From NCBI GenBank assembly GCA_013377095.1, contig JACAAY010000015.1, positions 1 through 63,913 of the forward strand: a DNA stretch of 63,913 nucleotides, in the 5' to 3' direction. The translations under genes and the position numbers were made by a program. A model generated the notes under the pieces. The model saw only the letters and a program-made list of their open reading frames with translations. It ran no database searches and was not told the origin of the DNA. The stretch comes from Desulfuromonadales bacterium (GTDB lineage: Bacteria > Desulfobacterota > Desulfuromonadia > Geobacterales > Pseudopelobacteraceae). Shown here one piece after another: positions 17,856 through 27,731 of this stretch (its first letter is position 1; each line of letters opens with the position of its first letter).

Positions 17856-18470
17856 TTACCCTTTTAATTTCAGGGCGATACGCGCCACATGCGCGCCCTG
17901 GAAACGGGCTCCGGCCAGCTCATTGTCGCTGGGCATCCGTTCTCCCTGACCGCCGGTGATGGTCGAAGCGCCGTAGGGCGACCCTCCGGTGATTTCTCCG
18001 ATTCCCATCTGCCCGGCAAAAGAGTAGGGCAGGCCAACCACCACCATCCCCTGGTGCAGCAGGGTGGTATGGAAACTGAGAATGGTGGATTCCTGGCCGC
18101 CATGCTGGGTTGCGGAACTGACGAAAACGCTGCCGACTTTGCCCACCAGGGCCCCCTTCAGCCAGAGTCCGCCGGTGGCGTCCAGAAACTGGCGCATCTG
18201 GCCGCACATGTTGCCGAACCGGGTTGGCGTGCCGAAGATAAGCGCATCGGCTTCGGCCAGGTCATCCACCGTGGCAAGCGGGATATGGGCCATATTCTTC
18301 TGGGCTTCCAGGGCACCCATCTTCCCCAGAACTTCCGTGGTCAGGGTTTCCGGGACGCGTTTTATAACCGCCTCGCAACCGGCAACCTCACGAACTCCTT
18401 CTGCTACCGCTTCCGCCATTTTGTAAATGTGTCCATACATGCTGTAATGAACGATGAGTACCTTGCACAT
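17856..18470 (-). CDS. wrbA: NAD(P)H:quinone oxidoreductase, WrbA type
   Basis: 204 residues of the flavodoxin-like WrbA family. The FMN phosphate loop is [19 protein letters not shown], followed by [25 protein letters not shown] and [24 protein letters not shown], all typical. WrbA reduces quinones by two electrons and so avoids semiquinone and superoxide formation. ATG 18470 follows GGAGGAA. It lies 37 bp after the poxB gene; PoxB feeds electrons to quinones, which gives the pairing a plain sense. Confidence 0.94.
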   Translation of the reverse strand: MCKVLIVHYSMYGHIYKMAEAVAEGVREVAGCEAVIKRVPETLTTEVLGKMGALEAQKNMAHIPLATVDDLAEADALIFGTPTRFGNMCGQMRQFLDATGGLWLKGALVGKVGSVFVSSATQHGGQESTILSFHTTLLHQGMVVVGLPYSFAGQMGIGEITGGSPYGASTITGGQGERMPSDNELAGARFQGAHVARIALKLKG

Positions 18471-18506
18471 GTCGTGTTCCTCCTTGTGGATAGTTGCTGA
18501 TAGGGG

Positions 18507-20234
18507 CTAACGGAAAAGATTGATCTTGGCCAGATCGATGATCTCGTCGCCGTGCCCGCTGAGAAGCGCTTTGAGCATGAAGAGGCTGAAGCCGGACACC
18601 TGGTCGAGGCTGATCGTCGGGGGGAGCATGAGTTCCTGCCGGTGGACGAGAACTTCGACCAGAGCAGGACCGTCATGCTGGAGAGCCTGTGTGATCATCG
18701 GCCGCACCTGATCCGGTGTTTCCGCGGTCAGCCCCAGCAGTCCGGCTGCCTCGGCAATTTTCGCGAAATCCGGGTTTTGCAGGTCGGTGGCGAACTCCCG
18801 GATGCCGGCCGCCTTCATTTCCAGTTCGACAAAGGCCAGGGCATTGTTCTTGAAGACTATCACTTTCACCGGCGCCTGCAATTGCCGCAGCGAAAGAAGG
18901 TCGCCCATGAGCATTGCAAGCCCGCCATCTCCCGACAGCGAGATGACCTGGCGACCGGCATTGCTGACCTGCGCGCCAATGGCCTGCGGAAGGGCATTGG
19001 CCATGGACCCGTGAATAAAAGAGCCGAGTAACCGCCGTTTGCCGTTCATCGACAGATACCGTGCCGCCCAGATCGTCGGTGTGCCCACGTCGCAGGTGAA
19101 GATGGCATCCTGGTCTGCAAGCTCGTCCAGCACCCTGGCAACATACTGCGGGTGGATATGCGTATCGCCCTGCTTTTCCTTTGCCAGTCCTTCTAGGCCC
19201 CTGGCCGCCTTGCGATACTGCTCGAGTGATGCCTTCAGGTGCGCATCGTCCTTACCATCGGCCAGCTTTGGCAGAAGGGCGTGAAGTGTCGTGCGCGTGT
19301 CCCCCACAAAACCGTAATCGACCTTTGTGCGCCGGCCAAGCTGTTCTCCGCGGATGTCAATCTGCACGATCGTTGCATTCTTGGGATAGAACTGCCGGTA
19401 GGGAAAGTCCGTTCCGATAATCAGCAAGAGATCGCAGTTCATCATGGCGTGATAGCCGGATGAAATGCCGAGCAGGCCGGTCATACCCAAGCTGTACGGG
19501 TTATCGTATTCGATGAATTCCTTTCCGCGCAGCGCATGCACGATCGGCGCGTTCAGTCTGCCGGCGAGTTCGATCAACTCCGCGTGGGCTCCTGCACAGC
19601 CCGCTCCGCCAAAGATGGTGATTTTCCGGGACGTGTTGAGAATTTTCGCCAGTGTTTCCAGTTCGCCGGCGGAAGGACAGGTGCCAGGCTGCGGTTCGGG
19701 GAAATGCAGACGGGGCTGTTGTTCAATTGCATCGTGCAGGCCGATGTCTCCCGGCAGGGCAATCACCGCCACACCGCGCTGCGAGATAGCGGTTTGCATG
19801 GCAATCTCCAGAATCCGGGGCATCTGTTCGGTCTGGGAAATAAGTTCGCAGAAATGGCTGCATTGGGCAAAAAGATGCTCCGGGTGGGTTTCCTGAAAAT
19901 AACCGCTTCCGATTTCACTGCTGGGAATCTGGGCCGCAATCGCCAGCACCGGGACACGGCTGCGATGGCAGTCGTAGAGTCCATTGATCAGGTGCAGGTT
20001 TCCCGGCCCGCAACTTCCGGCGCAGACCGCCAGGCTCCCGGTCAGGTGGGCATCAGCTCCCGCTGCGAAGGCAGCGGTTTCCTCGTGTCTCACCGGAATC
20101 CACTGGATGTCATCCCGCGTGCGGATCGATTCGGTGATTCCATTGAGGGAGTCTCCGGCCAGGCCGTAGACTCTCTTTACTCCGGCAGCAACCAGGGTGT
20201 CCACCAGCAGATGTGCAACCGATTTCTTTGCCAT
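18507..20234 (-). CDS. poxB: Pyruvate:quinone oxidoreductase (pyruvate oxidase)
   Basis: 575 residues, close to the 572 of E. coli PoxB and similar along the whole length, for example GDSLNGITESI, HEETAAFAAGADA, CAGSCGPGNLHLINGLYDCHR and SSEIGSGYFQETHPEHLF. The thiamine diphosphate motif begins GDGGLAMLMGDLLSLRQL and runs to FKNNALAFVELE. The end (GHGDEIIDLAKINLFR) resembles the E. coli membrane-binding tail, so binding to the membrane and passing electrons to quinone is likely. The reaction is pyruvate to acetate and CO2. ATG 20234 follows AGAAGGAG at 8 bp, better than the frame start at 20261. Confidence 0.93.
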   Translation of the reverse strand: MAKKSVAHLLVDTLVAAGVKRVYGLAGDSLNGITESIRTRDDIQWIPVRHEETAAFAAGADAHLTGSLAVCAGSCGPGNLHLINGLYDCHRSRVPVLAIAAQIPSSEIGSGYFQETHPEHLFAQCSHFCELISQTEQMPRILEIAMQTAISQRGVAVIALPGDIGLHDAIEQQPRLHFPEPQPGTCPSAGELETLAKILNTSRKITIFGGAGCAGAHAELIELAGRLNAPIVHALRGKEFIEYDNPYSLGMTGLLGISSGYHAMMNCDLLLIIGTDFPYRQFYPKNATIVQIDIRGEQLGRRTKVDYGFVGDTRTTLHALLPKLADGKDDAHLKASLEQYRKAARGLEGLAKEKQGDTHIHPQYVARVLDELADQDAIFTCDVGTPTIWAARYLSMNGKRRLLGSFIHGSMANALPQAIGAQVSNAGRQVISLSGDGGLAMLMGDLLSLRQLQAPVKVIVFKNNALAFVELEMKAAGIREFATDLQNPDFAKIAEAAGLLGLTAETPDQVRPMITQALQHDGPALVEVLVHRQELMLPPTISLDQVSGFSLFMLKALLSGHGDEIIDLAKINLFR

Positions 20235-20314
20235 AATCTTTAACTCCTTCTGTGTGGCCATACCACCATCGCATAATGGACGCAGCTTGTTGCGCCAGCC
20301 CGGTGAATGACGTT

Positions 20315-21349
20315 TCAGCCCCGTGCGATGCGAACGATCTGTTTGCCGAAGTTTCTGCCTTCCTGAAGTCCGATAAAGGCCTCAGGAGCGTTCTTCAGCC
20401 CATCGACAATGTCCTCGCGGAATTTGATACGCCCCTCGTCCAGCCAGGCGCTCATCTGCTGGTAGAATTCGCCGTAACGGGCTCCGTAGTCGTCGAAAAT
20501 GATAAAGCCCTGCATTTTTATACGCTTGGTGAGTATCGTGCGGGTCAGGAGCCCCAACCGGTCCGGGCCTTGCCGTGCGACGGTGTCGTTGTAGTGGGAG
20601 ATCAACCCGCACAGCGGAATCCGGGCACGTGCATTCAGCAGGGGCAAGACGGCGTCGAAGACCGCGCCGCCGACGCTCTCGAAGTAGACATCGATACCTT
20701 TCGGGCAGGCACGTGCCAACTGCTGGGGAAAATCGCCGTCGCGGCGATCAATGCAGGCATCAAACCCCAGTTCTTCGACGACAAAACGGCACTTTTCGGC
20801 GCCACCGGCGATACCGACCGCGCGGCATCCCTTGATTTTGGCGATCTGGCCAACCACCGAGCCGACGGCTCCGCTCGCGGCGGCTACGACCACCGTTTCC
20901 CCCGTTTTCGGCTGGCCGATGTCAACCAGGCCCATGTAGGCGGTAAAGCCGGGCATGCCGAGGACTCCCAGGGCTCGCGAGACATCCGTTATGGGAAGGT
21001 CGAGTTTGGTGAGACCTGTTCCGTCGGAGAGTGCATAGTCCTGCCATCCGCTGTAGCCAAGCACCACGTCGCCGGAGTGGTAATCCGGGTGATAAGAGGT
21101 TTGCACTCGTGAGACAGTACCGCCGACCATGACGTCACCAATCGCCACAGGCGCGGCATAGGAAGGCGCATCGCTCATGCGGCCACGCATGTACGGGTCA
21201 AGGGAAAGATACAGGGTACGCAACAGCATTTGCCCTGTTTGGGGAACGGGAATGACGAGTTCTTCAAGACGGAAGTTTTCCAGGGTTGGGGCGCCGACAG
21301 GGCGGGAGTTTAATACGATTCTGCGGCTTACGCAGTTATTTTGGGACAT
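20315..21349 (-). CDS. NADP-dependent medium-chain oxidoreductase, CurA-like
   Basis: 344 residues of the zinc-free MDR family that includes curcumin/dihydrocurcumin reductase and leukotriene B4 dehydrogenases. Signs are the N-terminal RIVLNSRPVGAPTLENFRLEE, SLDPYMRGRMSD, the cofactor loop AAASGAVGSVVGQIAKIKG, and VDVYFESVGG-like IDVYFESVGG. No zinc ligands are seen. It would reduce activated double bonds of enals or quinones. ATG 21349 has GAGG at 9 bp; an upstream ATG at 21379 lies very near the promoter. It is the first gene behind control unit 7. Confidence 0.9.
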   Translation of the reverse strand: MSQNNCVSRRIVLNSRPVGAPTLENFRLEELVIPVPQTGQMLLRTLYLSLDPYMRGRMSDAPSYAAPVAIGDVMVGGTVSRVQTSYHPDYHSGDVVLGYSGWQDYALSDGTGLTKLDLPITDVSRALGVLGMPGFTAYMGLVDIGQPKTGETVVVAAASGAVGSVVGQIAKIKGCRAVGIAGGAEKCRFVVEELGFDACIDRRDGDFPQQLARACPKGIDVYFESVGGAVFDAVLPLLNARARIPLCGLISHYNDTVARQGPDRLGLLTRTILTKRIKMQGFIIFDDYGARYGEFYQQMSAWLDEGRIKFREDIVDGLKNAPEAFIGLQEGRNFGKQIVRIARG

Positions 21350-21401
21350 GGGTTTATTCCTCGTGCAGATGCAGTTCATAGTCAGTAATCATGAAATAAC
21401 C

Positions 21402-21546
21402 GCAACGACCGTGCCAGAGATAAACTGTTGCAGCTATGTGCGTAATTATCCGTTATTACGGGTGAAAGTGAAGAGGGGAGGGGGGGACGACGACAATAAC
21501 CGCACATAAAACCGTTATGTTTGAACAATTTGCCATATATGACGGC
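21402..21546 (-). promoter_or_regulatory. Sigma-54 control unit 7
   Basis: Minus strand: palindrome 21511-21546, promoter TGGCACGGTCGTTGC 21402-21416, spacing 95 bp. The third half-site is worn (ACCGC, 21499-21503) and the expected IHF position (21443-21455) has three mismatches. It drives six genes from the CurA-like reductase to the proline-rich secreted protein. The palindrome begins 60 bp after the kai operon ends. Confidence 0.75.
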
Positions 21547-21605
21547 CCACCATAAGGCAGGCGAGTGTACTGCAGCATTCCGTTGAGGTGAATCATTGAA
21601 AATAC

Positions 21606-23504
21606 TTACTTCAGAGTCAATTTTCTAATTACCCGACACAATTCTTGCGGTAGATACGGTTTTCTGAGAACCGCACTGAATCCGTAATCCCGGTAATTGG
21701 CCATGACCGGGTCGGAAGAATAGCCGCTGGAGACGATCGCTTTTACGTTCGGGTCTATCTTGAGAAGCATTTCGATGGTTTCTTTCCCGCCGATTCCTCC
21801 AGGAATTGACAGGTCAAGGATAACGGCAGAAAACGGCGCGTTTTGCTCTCTTCTTTTCTGATAGAGTTTTGCAGCATCAGTTCCGTTCTCAACACATTCA
21901 ACTTCGTAGCCGAAATTTTCCAGTATGGCCTGAACAACATCTCGTATGATTTTTTCATCATCCATTACCAGGATTTTTTCACTGCCACGGAATATTTCTG
22001 CTGAACAGGATGGTGCAGGTTCCGATATGTTTTGAGAAGCCGGAAGTGATATCTGGAAGATGCTCCCCGTGCCCAAAGTCGATGTAGCCCTTATTTTGCC
22101 GCCATGTTTCCTGATGATCGAGTGGCAGGACGCAAGTCCCAGCCCTTTCCCCTGCTCTTTCGTTGTGAAGTACGGATCAAAGATTTTCGGCAGATCCTGT
22201 TGTGATATGCCGGTTCCGGTGTCCATGACAGAAATTTTCACGAATCGTTTGCCGTCTGTCGAAGAGCTGACATTATCAGCCTGTATGGTGAGCGCTCCTC
22301 CCATAGGCATAGCCTGGACTGCATTGATAACGAGATTGTGAATGACCTGGCTGAGTTGCTCTTCGTCCGCTTCAACCGGCCAGATGTCTTCCTTGAAGAT
22401 GAAGTGGCAGCTGACAGTGGAACCGTTCAGTGAACCTAAGGTTGCATTCTTCAGCAGGTCGCCCAGGGCGAGCTGCTTCTTTACGGGAGCGCCCCCCTGA
22501 GCAAAAGTTAGAAGCTCTTGGGCAAGGTTTTTTGCACGTTCTATTGAATTCTCGGCAGCGTGCAGATGAAGCGTTGCCTTTTCAGATTCAGCTAAGTGGA
22601 TGCGTGCCATAAAAATATTGCCGAGGATGGAAGTCAGAATGTTATTGAAGTCGTGCGCAATCCCGCCTGCCAGTATTCCCAGTGATTCAAGCTTTGCTGT
22701 TTTTAACATTTCCTCGCGGATTTGGCGGAGTTCGGTGATGTCTTCTCTGATGATTACGAAATGTGACGTGCCTCCTGCCTCGTTCAGAAGCCACGAAATG
22801 TCCACAAGTTCCCAGAAGGTAGCGCCGTTTTTTTTCTGGTTTTCAATTTCTCCATGCCACGTCTGGCCGGCGCTTACGCTGCTCCAGATAGTTCCCTTGG
22901 GATCCCGTAGGTGCGCGGGCGCAGTTTGATCAAACACATTTTCCCCAACGATCTCTTCCTGGGTATATCCGGTAAGATCGGTACATTTTGAATTAGAGTA
23001 CTCGATTACACCATTGCTGTCGGTTATGAGGACTGCGATTGGGCTTTGTTCAACGGCTCGCGACAGTTTGCGGATGTGCGCATCTTGATCAAGTACCTGT
23101 CTTCTCAGATATACCTGCGCACAACAGGCGTCAATCGTCTCAAAGAGCTCGCTGAAGACAATGGGTTTTAAGATATAGCGGTTTATCCCGGTTCTGATGG
23201 CATCAAGCAGATAGTCTGTGTCACTGTGTGCCGTGAGAATGATGATCAGCGCCGAGGGATTAAGGGTGCGGATCTCCTTAGTCATTTGGATGCCATTCAT
23301 TATCGGCATGTTTATGTCGCTGATAACCACATCGGGGTTCTGCTGTTGAAATGATTCGAGGCCTTCCCCACCATTTTCCGCACAAAAAATTGTAAAGAAG
23401 GGATACTTCAATTGAATGGCATCGCATAACACGGCCCGCATTTCGCAGTCATCTTCAACGATCAACAGTTTTATTTTCGAAGCTAAAGTTCTCAAAGCGG
23501 TCAT
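21606..23504 (-). CDS. Hybrid histidine kinase, REC-PAS-HK-REC
   Basis: 632 residues without transmembrane spans. Domains in order: receiver (about 10-130, phosphoacceptor in VVISDINMPIMNG), PAS (about 145-260, SPIAVLITDSNGVIEYSN), kinase core with the phospho-His in GGIAHDFNNILTSILGN and an HATPase (VMDTGTGISQQDLPKIFDPYFTTKEQGKGLGL), then a second receiver (about 510-632, AVILDLSIPGGIGG). The first receiver resembles that of EBP 2, so the two may share a phosphate source. ATG 23504 is right after the stop of the upstream kinase. It is the last gene of the kai operon. Confidence 0.92.
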   Translation of the reverse strand: MTALRTLASKIKLLIVEDDCEMRAVLCDAIQLKYPFFTIFCAENGGEGLESFQQQNPDVVISDINMPIMNGIQMTKEIRTLNPSALIIILTAHSDTDYLLDAIRTGINRYILKPIVFSELFETIDACCAQVYLRRQVLDQDAHIRKLSRAVEQSPIAVLITDSNGVIEYSNSKCTDLTGYTQEEIVGENVFDQTAPAHLRDPKGTIWSSVSAGQTWHGEIENQKKNGATFWELVDISWLLNEAGGTSHFVIIREDITELRQIREEMLKTAKLESLGILAGGIAHDFNNILTSILGNIFMARIHLAESEKATLHLHAAENSIERAKNLAQELLTFAQGGAPVKKQLALGDLLKNATLGSLNGSTVSCHFIFKEDIWPVEADEEQLSQVIHNLVINAVQAMPMGGALTIQADNVSSSTDGKRFVKISVMDTGTGISQQDLPKIFDPYFTTKEQGKGLGLASCHSIIRKHGGKIRATSTLGTGSIFQISLPASQNISEPAPSCSAEIFRGSEKILVMDDEKIIRDVVQAILENFGYEVECVENGTDAAKLYQKRREQNAPFSAVILDLSIPGGIGGKETIEMLLKIDPNVKAIVSSGYSSDPVMANYRDYGFSAVLRKPYLPQELCRVIRKLTLK

Positions 23505-23505
23505 C

Positions 23506-26500
23506 TCATACCTCTATCCTGAATTCAGCTCCTTCAGCTGTGTTGCGAACGGTAAGCGTTCCTCCCATATTCTTCTCAATGATCGTTTTTGACATGAAAA
23601 GTCCGATCCCCGTTCCTGCCTGGGGCCCCTTGGTGGTAAAGTAGGGTTCAAAGATTTTGTTCAGGATTTCCTTCGGGATGCCGCCGGCGTTATCGGAAAT
23701 GGTTACAACAGCACTTCCGTTTTTCGAGCGTGAGGTGATCGTTACGCGGGGTTTTTCAGTTTTTCGTTCTGTTAAGGCATCCCTGGCATTGTTCAGTATG
23801 TTGAGTAACGCTTGCGCAAATTCATTCCGATAACCGTAGAGTACGGTACTCTCCTTATCAAGGACTTCGATTTTTATATGCTGACTGATGAAGCTGTCTT
23901 CAATAAGTTTCAACGTAGTAGAAATAGTCTCATTCACTCTGAACTCGACTTTCTCCCTGTCCGGCCGGAAGAAGTTCCTGAAATCGTCAATGGTTTTGGA
24001 CATGTGCTGAACCAGCTGCATTGATTGCCCAACACTGTTGCTCAGAAACTCTTTTGTGAATTCGCCAAGTTCATACTTCAGGGGCAAATGCTGAACAATG
24101 AGACCGAGGCTGTTTAATGGCTGACGCCACTGATGGGCGATATTGCCGATCATCTCACCCATGGCAGCTTGCCGGCTCTGGTGAATCAGCATCTGTTCCT
24201 TTTCGCGCAAGGCTTCCACGGCTTGCAGACGTTCGACGGTCTCATGAAGCAAAGACGTTTCAGCCCGTTCCCGGTCCTCAATCTCATTATGGAGTCGTTC
24301 GATTGAATTCGCCAAATCCTTTGTCCGCTCGTGCACACGCTGTTCCAGTTCGTCGTGAGCCTTCTGTAGCTCCTGTTCAGCCTGTTTGCGTATAGTGATG
24401 TCAGTAGTTACGCCTACGAGTCGCTCCAGAGTTCCGCTGTTGTAGAACGTGCCATGTCCAACCTCTTCCAGCATGATCTCGCTGCCGTCGTTACGTATAA
24501 CTCGGTATTCGGTCACATAGCTGCTGTTTGCAGGCGTAAGCTTATGGAGTATGTCCAAAAAGCCCACCCGGTCATCCGGATGGATTTGCTGGATAAAATG
24601 CTCACCCGTGTCGTTCAAAGCCTCGTCACCCGTGAGGTTGAGGATCTCTCCGCAACTGGCGGAACGTTGCACATGATCGGTGTCCGGCAACCAATCGAAC
24701 GTGAATGATCGACTAACGCGCAATGCCTGCTGAATCCTTTGTTCACTTGCCTGAAGCGCCTTCTCGACCTGTCTGCGCTCGGTGATGTCTTCAAAAACCG
24801 TGAATACTTCTGAAGGCGCAGTCTCGCCGGGATGAAACACCGGCACAGCATCAATACTGATCCAGCGGTACTCGTCCATTTTCGGATTAAACACACCCAT
24901 AATAACTCCACGCACAGTTATGCCGGTCCTCAGCGCCACCATGGCCGGATGCTCCATACCCGGAAACTTCTCTCCGTTTTCATGGATGGTATTCTCTTCC
25001 ACATCAACGGAACTGTTCCCCAGAAAATTCTCAAGACCCTTGCCCAGGATTCGTTCGGCGGATGGGTTCATGGTGATGATCGTGCCATTGGAATCATGAT
25101 GTACCACTCCCTGCAGCATTGTTTCCGCCAGAACCCGGTGACGTTCCTCGCTCTCCCTCAGTGACAGTTCGACGAGTTTCAACTCGTTGATATCCGTGTT
25201 GGTCCCGAACCACTGCTGCACGCGACCAGCGGCATCCTTTAACGGGATTATTCGCGTCAGAAACGGGCGGAAGTCACCGTCAGCCCCGCGTAGCGGGAAT
25301 GTCATTTCAAAGGGCTCACCCGTTGCAATGGAAGTTTGCCAGCGCTCCAGCACCCTTGCCAGTTCGCTCGGGTCGTGGACGCTCTGCCAGCCCCAACCCT
25401 CCATCTGTTCGGGGGTTGTTCCTGTGTACTCATACCAGCGCTGGTTGTACCAGAAAATGTGGCCATCGGCTCGGGCAATCCATGCCAGTTGCGGGATGGC
25501 GTTGGCCATCGTTCGAAAGCGCGACTCGCTTTCATTCAACGCTTCCTCTATCCGCTTGCGCTCGGTGATATCAATGGCAATACCGAGCATGCGGATGGCA
25601 TGGCCGTTGCCGTCATACAGAAAAACTCCCTTTGACTCAATCCAATGCAGGCTGCCATCGGGCCAGATGATTCTGTATTTGAAATCAACGGGCGTGCAAT
25701 CCTGCATGCAACGGCGAGATTCCTCTTCGATGAGCGGCAGGTCCTCCGGATGCACGCGATCAGACCACCTGCTGCGATCGTGTTGCGTAATAGCAGTAGA
25801 AGCAGTCGTAATGGCCGTTGTAGGGGCATAGCCGAAGATTGACTCATGGGTTTGTGTCCAGAAAACCTTTCCCGTGGCCACGTCCCAGTCAAATATGCCG
25901 ACCTGGGTGGCGCTGGTTGCCAGGGCCAGCCGCTCTTCGCTTTTACTTATTGCCTCTTCTGACCGTTTTGATCTTTCCCAAAGCTGTTCCAACTCCTGAT
26001 TTTGATTCTGGAGCGCTTCGCTTTGCATCTGAAGTTCTTCATAGGCAATCTGGAGTTCTTCATTTACGAACTGGAGGTGACTGTAGGCGGACTGGAGGCG
26101 GATTTCACTCTGCTGCAGCGCCTGTTCCGTCAGTTTGCGCTCGGTTATGTCGGCAAGCGTTACAATACTGCCGTTATTTTGGTTCCGAATGTTTTTAAGG
26201 TGAGTTGCATTGAGGAGTAAACTGAATAATTTTCCGTCATTTCGTTTGAATTCGACTTCGATACTGCTGAAACGATTCACCTGCATATGGGGTAAAAGAG
26301 AAAAAAGTGCGCCTGATTCTTTTATTCGCAACCGGAACATTTTTGCAAAAGGTTTCAAGAGAGGGTTTGTACCACAGAGGCTATGTGCTAATTGACTGGC
26401 TCGTATGATTTTTCCCTTTACATCGCATACAACAATCGCGTCACTGGCCTGCTCGACAATTGAGGTTGAGAAATGCTCCGACGCCAATATCTCTTCGTTG

Positions 26501-27012
26501 CGCCGCTGTTGCGTAAGGTCCGTTACCACAACACTTATCCCCTGTGCACCGGAGGTCTCATTGGCGCAACAGGACAAAAGCACCGGTATGGAGCCCCCTG
26601 CCATGGTTGTCATGGCGATTTCTTCCGACAGGGACTCCTGGACGCAACTCTCAAACAGGGCTGTAAAGGTGTGAAAGTCTTTCGGAGCCACATGCGCACC
26701 CAGTTTTGTGCCGATCAGGCGTTCCAACGGAATTTGCAGCATGGTTGATAAACGCTTGTTGCAGTAGAGGATGGCGCCATCAGCAGCCAATATCGCGGCT
26801 CCTTCATTTATTGACTCCACCAGGATGCGGTAGGGTTGCTCCGCACCCTTGAGAGTAAAAACCTGTTGCTTGCCCTCCGGACTAGTGATCACGAAGGCAT
26901 CCACTCCGCCGCTGCCGATGGCACGCAGGGTCTCTTCGGCCTCCTCCAGGCGCAAACGGAGAATTTCATTTTCAGCCAGAAGCTCTTTTTTTGTCCTGTT
27001 TCCGGTTGTCAC
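23506..27012 (-). CDS. Multi-PAS sensor histidine kinase
   Basis: 1168 residues from a GTG at 27012, which has AAGAGG at 7 bp and lies 4 bp after the second kaiB stop; a longer frame from 27078 would overlap kaiB. About six PAS domains are readable (SINEGAAILAADG, ASDAIVVCDVKG, GIFDWDVATGK, IPQLAWIARADG, TMLQGVVHHDSNG, SFTFDWLPDTD) with coiled coils between. The phospho-His lies in GNIAHQWRQPLNSLG. The ATP-binding domain shows NILNNARDAL, ISDNAGGIP and GTGIGLFMSK. No membrane span is seen, so it reads an internal signal. EBP 2 is a likely partner. Confidence 0.92.
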   Translation of the reverse strand: MTTGNRTKKELLAENEILRLRLEEAEETLRAIGSGGVDAFVITSPEGKQQVFTLKGAEQPYRILVESINEGAAILAADGAILYCNKRLSTMLQIPLERLIGTKLGAHVAPKDFHTFTALFESCVQESLSEEIAMTTMAGGSIPVLLSCCANETSGAQGISVVVTDLTQQRRNEEILASEHFSTSIVEQASDAIVVCDVKGKIIRASQLAHSLCGTNPLLKPFAKMFRLRIKESGALFSLLPHMQVNRFSSIEVEFKRNDGKLFSLLLNATHLKNIRNQNNGSIVTLADITERKLTEQALQQSEIRLQSAYSHLQFVNEELQIAYEELQMQSEALQNQNQELEQLWERSKRSEEAISKSEERLALATSATQVGIFDWDVATGKVFWTQTHESIFGYAPTTAITTASTAITQHDRSRWSDRVHPEDLPLIEEESRRCMQDCTPVDFKYRIIWPDGSLHWIESKGVFLYDGNGHAIRMLGIAIDITERKRIEEALNESESRFRTMANAIPQLAWIARADGHIFWYNQRWYEYTGTTPEQMEGWGWQSVHDPSELARVLERWQTSIATGEPFEMTFPLRGADGDFRPFLTRIIPLKDAAGRVQQWFGTNTDINELKLVELSLRESEERHRVLAETMLQGVVHHDSNGTIITMNPSAERILGKGLENFLGNSSVDVEENTIHENGEKFPGMEHPAMVALRTGITVRGVIMGVFNPKMDEYRWISIDAVPVFHPGETAPSEVFTVFEDITERRQVEKALQASEQRIQQALRVSRSFTFDWLPDTDHVQRSASCGEILNLTGDEALNDTGEHFIQQIHPDDRVGFLDILHKLTPANSSYVTEYRVIRNDGSEIMLEEVGHGTFYNSGTLERLVGVTTDITIRKQAEQELQKAHDELEQRVHERTKDLANSIERLHNEIEDRERAETSLLHETVERLQAVEALREKEQMLIHQSRQAAMGEMIGNIAHQWRQPLNSLGLIVQHLPLKYELGEFTKEFLSNSVGQSMQLVQHMSKTIDDFRNFFRPDREKVEFRVNETISTTLKLIEDSFISQHIKIEVLDKESTVLYGYRNEFAQALLNILNNARDALTERKTEKPRVTITSRSKNGSAVVTISDNAGGIPKEILNKIFEPYFTTKGPQAGTGIGLFMSKTIIEKNMGGTLTVRNTAEGAEFRIEV

Positions 27013-27016
27013 TACG

Positions 27017-27376
27017 TCACCTCTTCGTCCTGACATCCAGACCCAGGAGAATTCGCTCGGTTTGCGACATGTCGCCAATGAATTTGCGCAGCGGCGGTGG
27101 CAGTTCCTTTACCAGTGTGGGAGCCGCAACGATCTGCCCCTCTTTGGCAAAAAACGGTTGCTGATAGATATCAATTATTTCCAATTGATAGCGCCCTTCC
27201 AGGTGCTCCGCACAAATCTTGCGGATATTCTCGATCGCTCTTTGAGAGTTGGGAGTCATGCCGCTCACATAGAGACGCAGAACATAGCCGGCCTGGTCAG
27301 ATTCCTGCAGAGCCAGTTCAAACTCTTTGGTCGCATCCTGAATAGCTGCAGGGCCGGTAGTTTTCTTTTTACTCAT
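27017..27376 (-). CDS. kaiB: KaiB-like protein (second copy)
   Basis: 119 residues from ATG 27376. The first 35 residues are a charged lead-in and the rest is the thioredoxin-like KaiB fold: YVLRLYVSGMTPNSQRAIENIRKICAEHLEGRYQLEIIDIYQQPFFAKEGQIVAAPTLVKELPPP, broken here only by what follows (RKFIGDMSQTERILLGLD). KaiB binds KaiC in the cyanobacterial clock and also serves as an output switch. It starts 20 bp after the first kaiB and differs from it clearly, so the pair is not a recent copy. Confidence 0.9.
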   Translation of the reverse strand: MSKKKTTGPAAIQDATKEFELALQESDQAGYVLRLYVSGMTPNSQRAIENIRKICAEHLEGRYQLEIIDIYQQPFFAKEGQIVAAPTLVKELPPPLRKFIGDMSQTERILLGLDVRTKR

Positions 27377-27395
27377 CAATGGTCCCCATGCTCTC

Positions 27396-27731
27396 TTATG
27401 TGCTGAGTGGTTTGATATCCAATCCCACCAGCACACGTTCAGTGTTGGAGAGATCACCGATAATTTTCTTGATCGGTACGGGAAGTTTACGTACCAGGGT
27501 CGGCAGGGCCAGGATCTGGTCTCCCTTTGCCAGTTGTGGATTTACCAGGAGATCGATTACCTCGATGCGGTATTTGCCTTTCAAATGCTCTTCGCAGATT
27601 TTTTTAAGGTTGGCAAAAGCCACAATGGATTTGGGAGTCTGACCGGCGACATACAGCCGCAACTGCCAGATCTCGTCAGCTGGTTCAGTTTTATCTTTTT
27701 TCAGCACCTTCGGCTTTTGTTCTCCGGTCAT
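27396..27731 (-). CDS. kaiB: KaiB-like protein (first copy)
   Basis: 111 residues with the full KaiB pattern: [32 protein letters not shown], then [15 protein letters not shown] and [15 protein letters not shown]. The start codon overlaps the kaiC stop (ATGA, 27728-27731) behind GGAGG, which implies coupled translation and equal supply with KaiC. Its N-terminus has a short basic lead instead of the long one of the other copy. Confidence 0.92.
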   Translation of the reverse strand: MTGEQKPKVLKKDKTEPADEIWQLRLYVAGQTPKSIVAFANLKKICEEHLKGKYRIEVIDLLVNPQLAKGDQILALPTLVRKLPVPIKKIIGDLSNTERVLVGLDIKPLST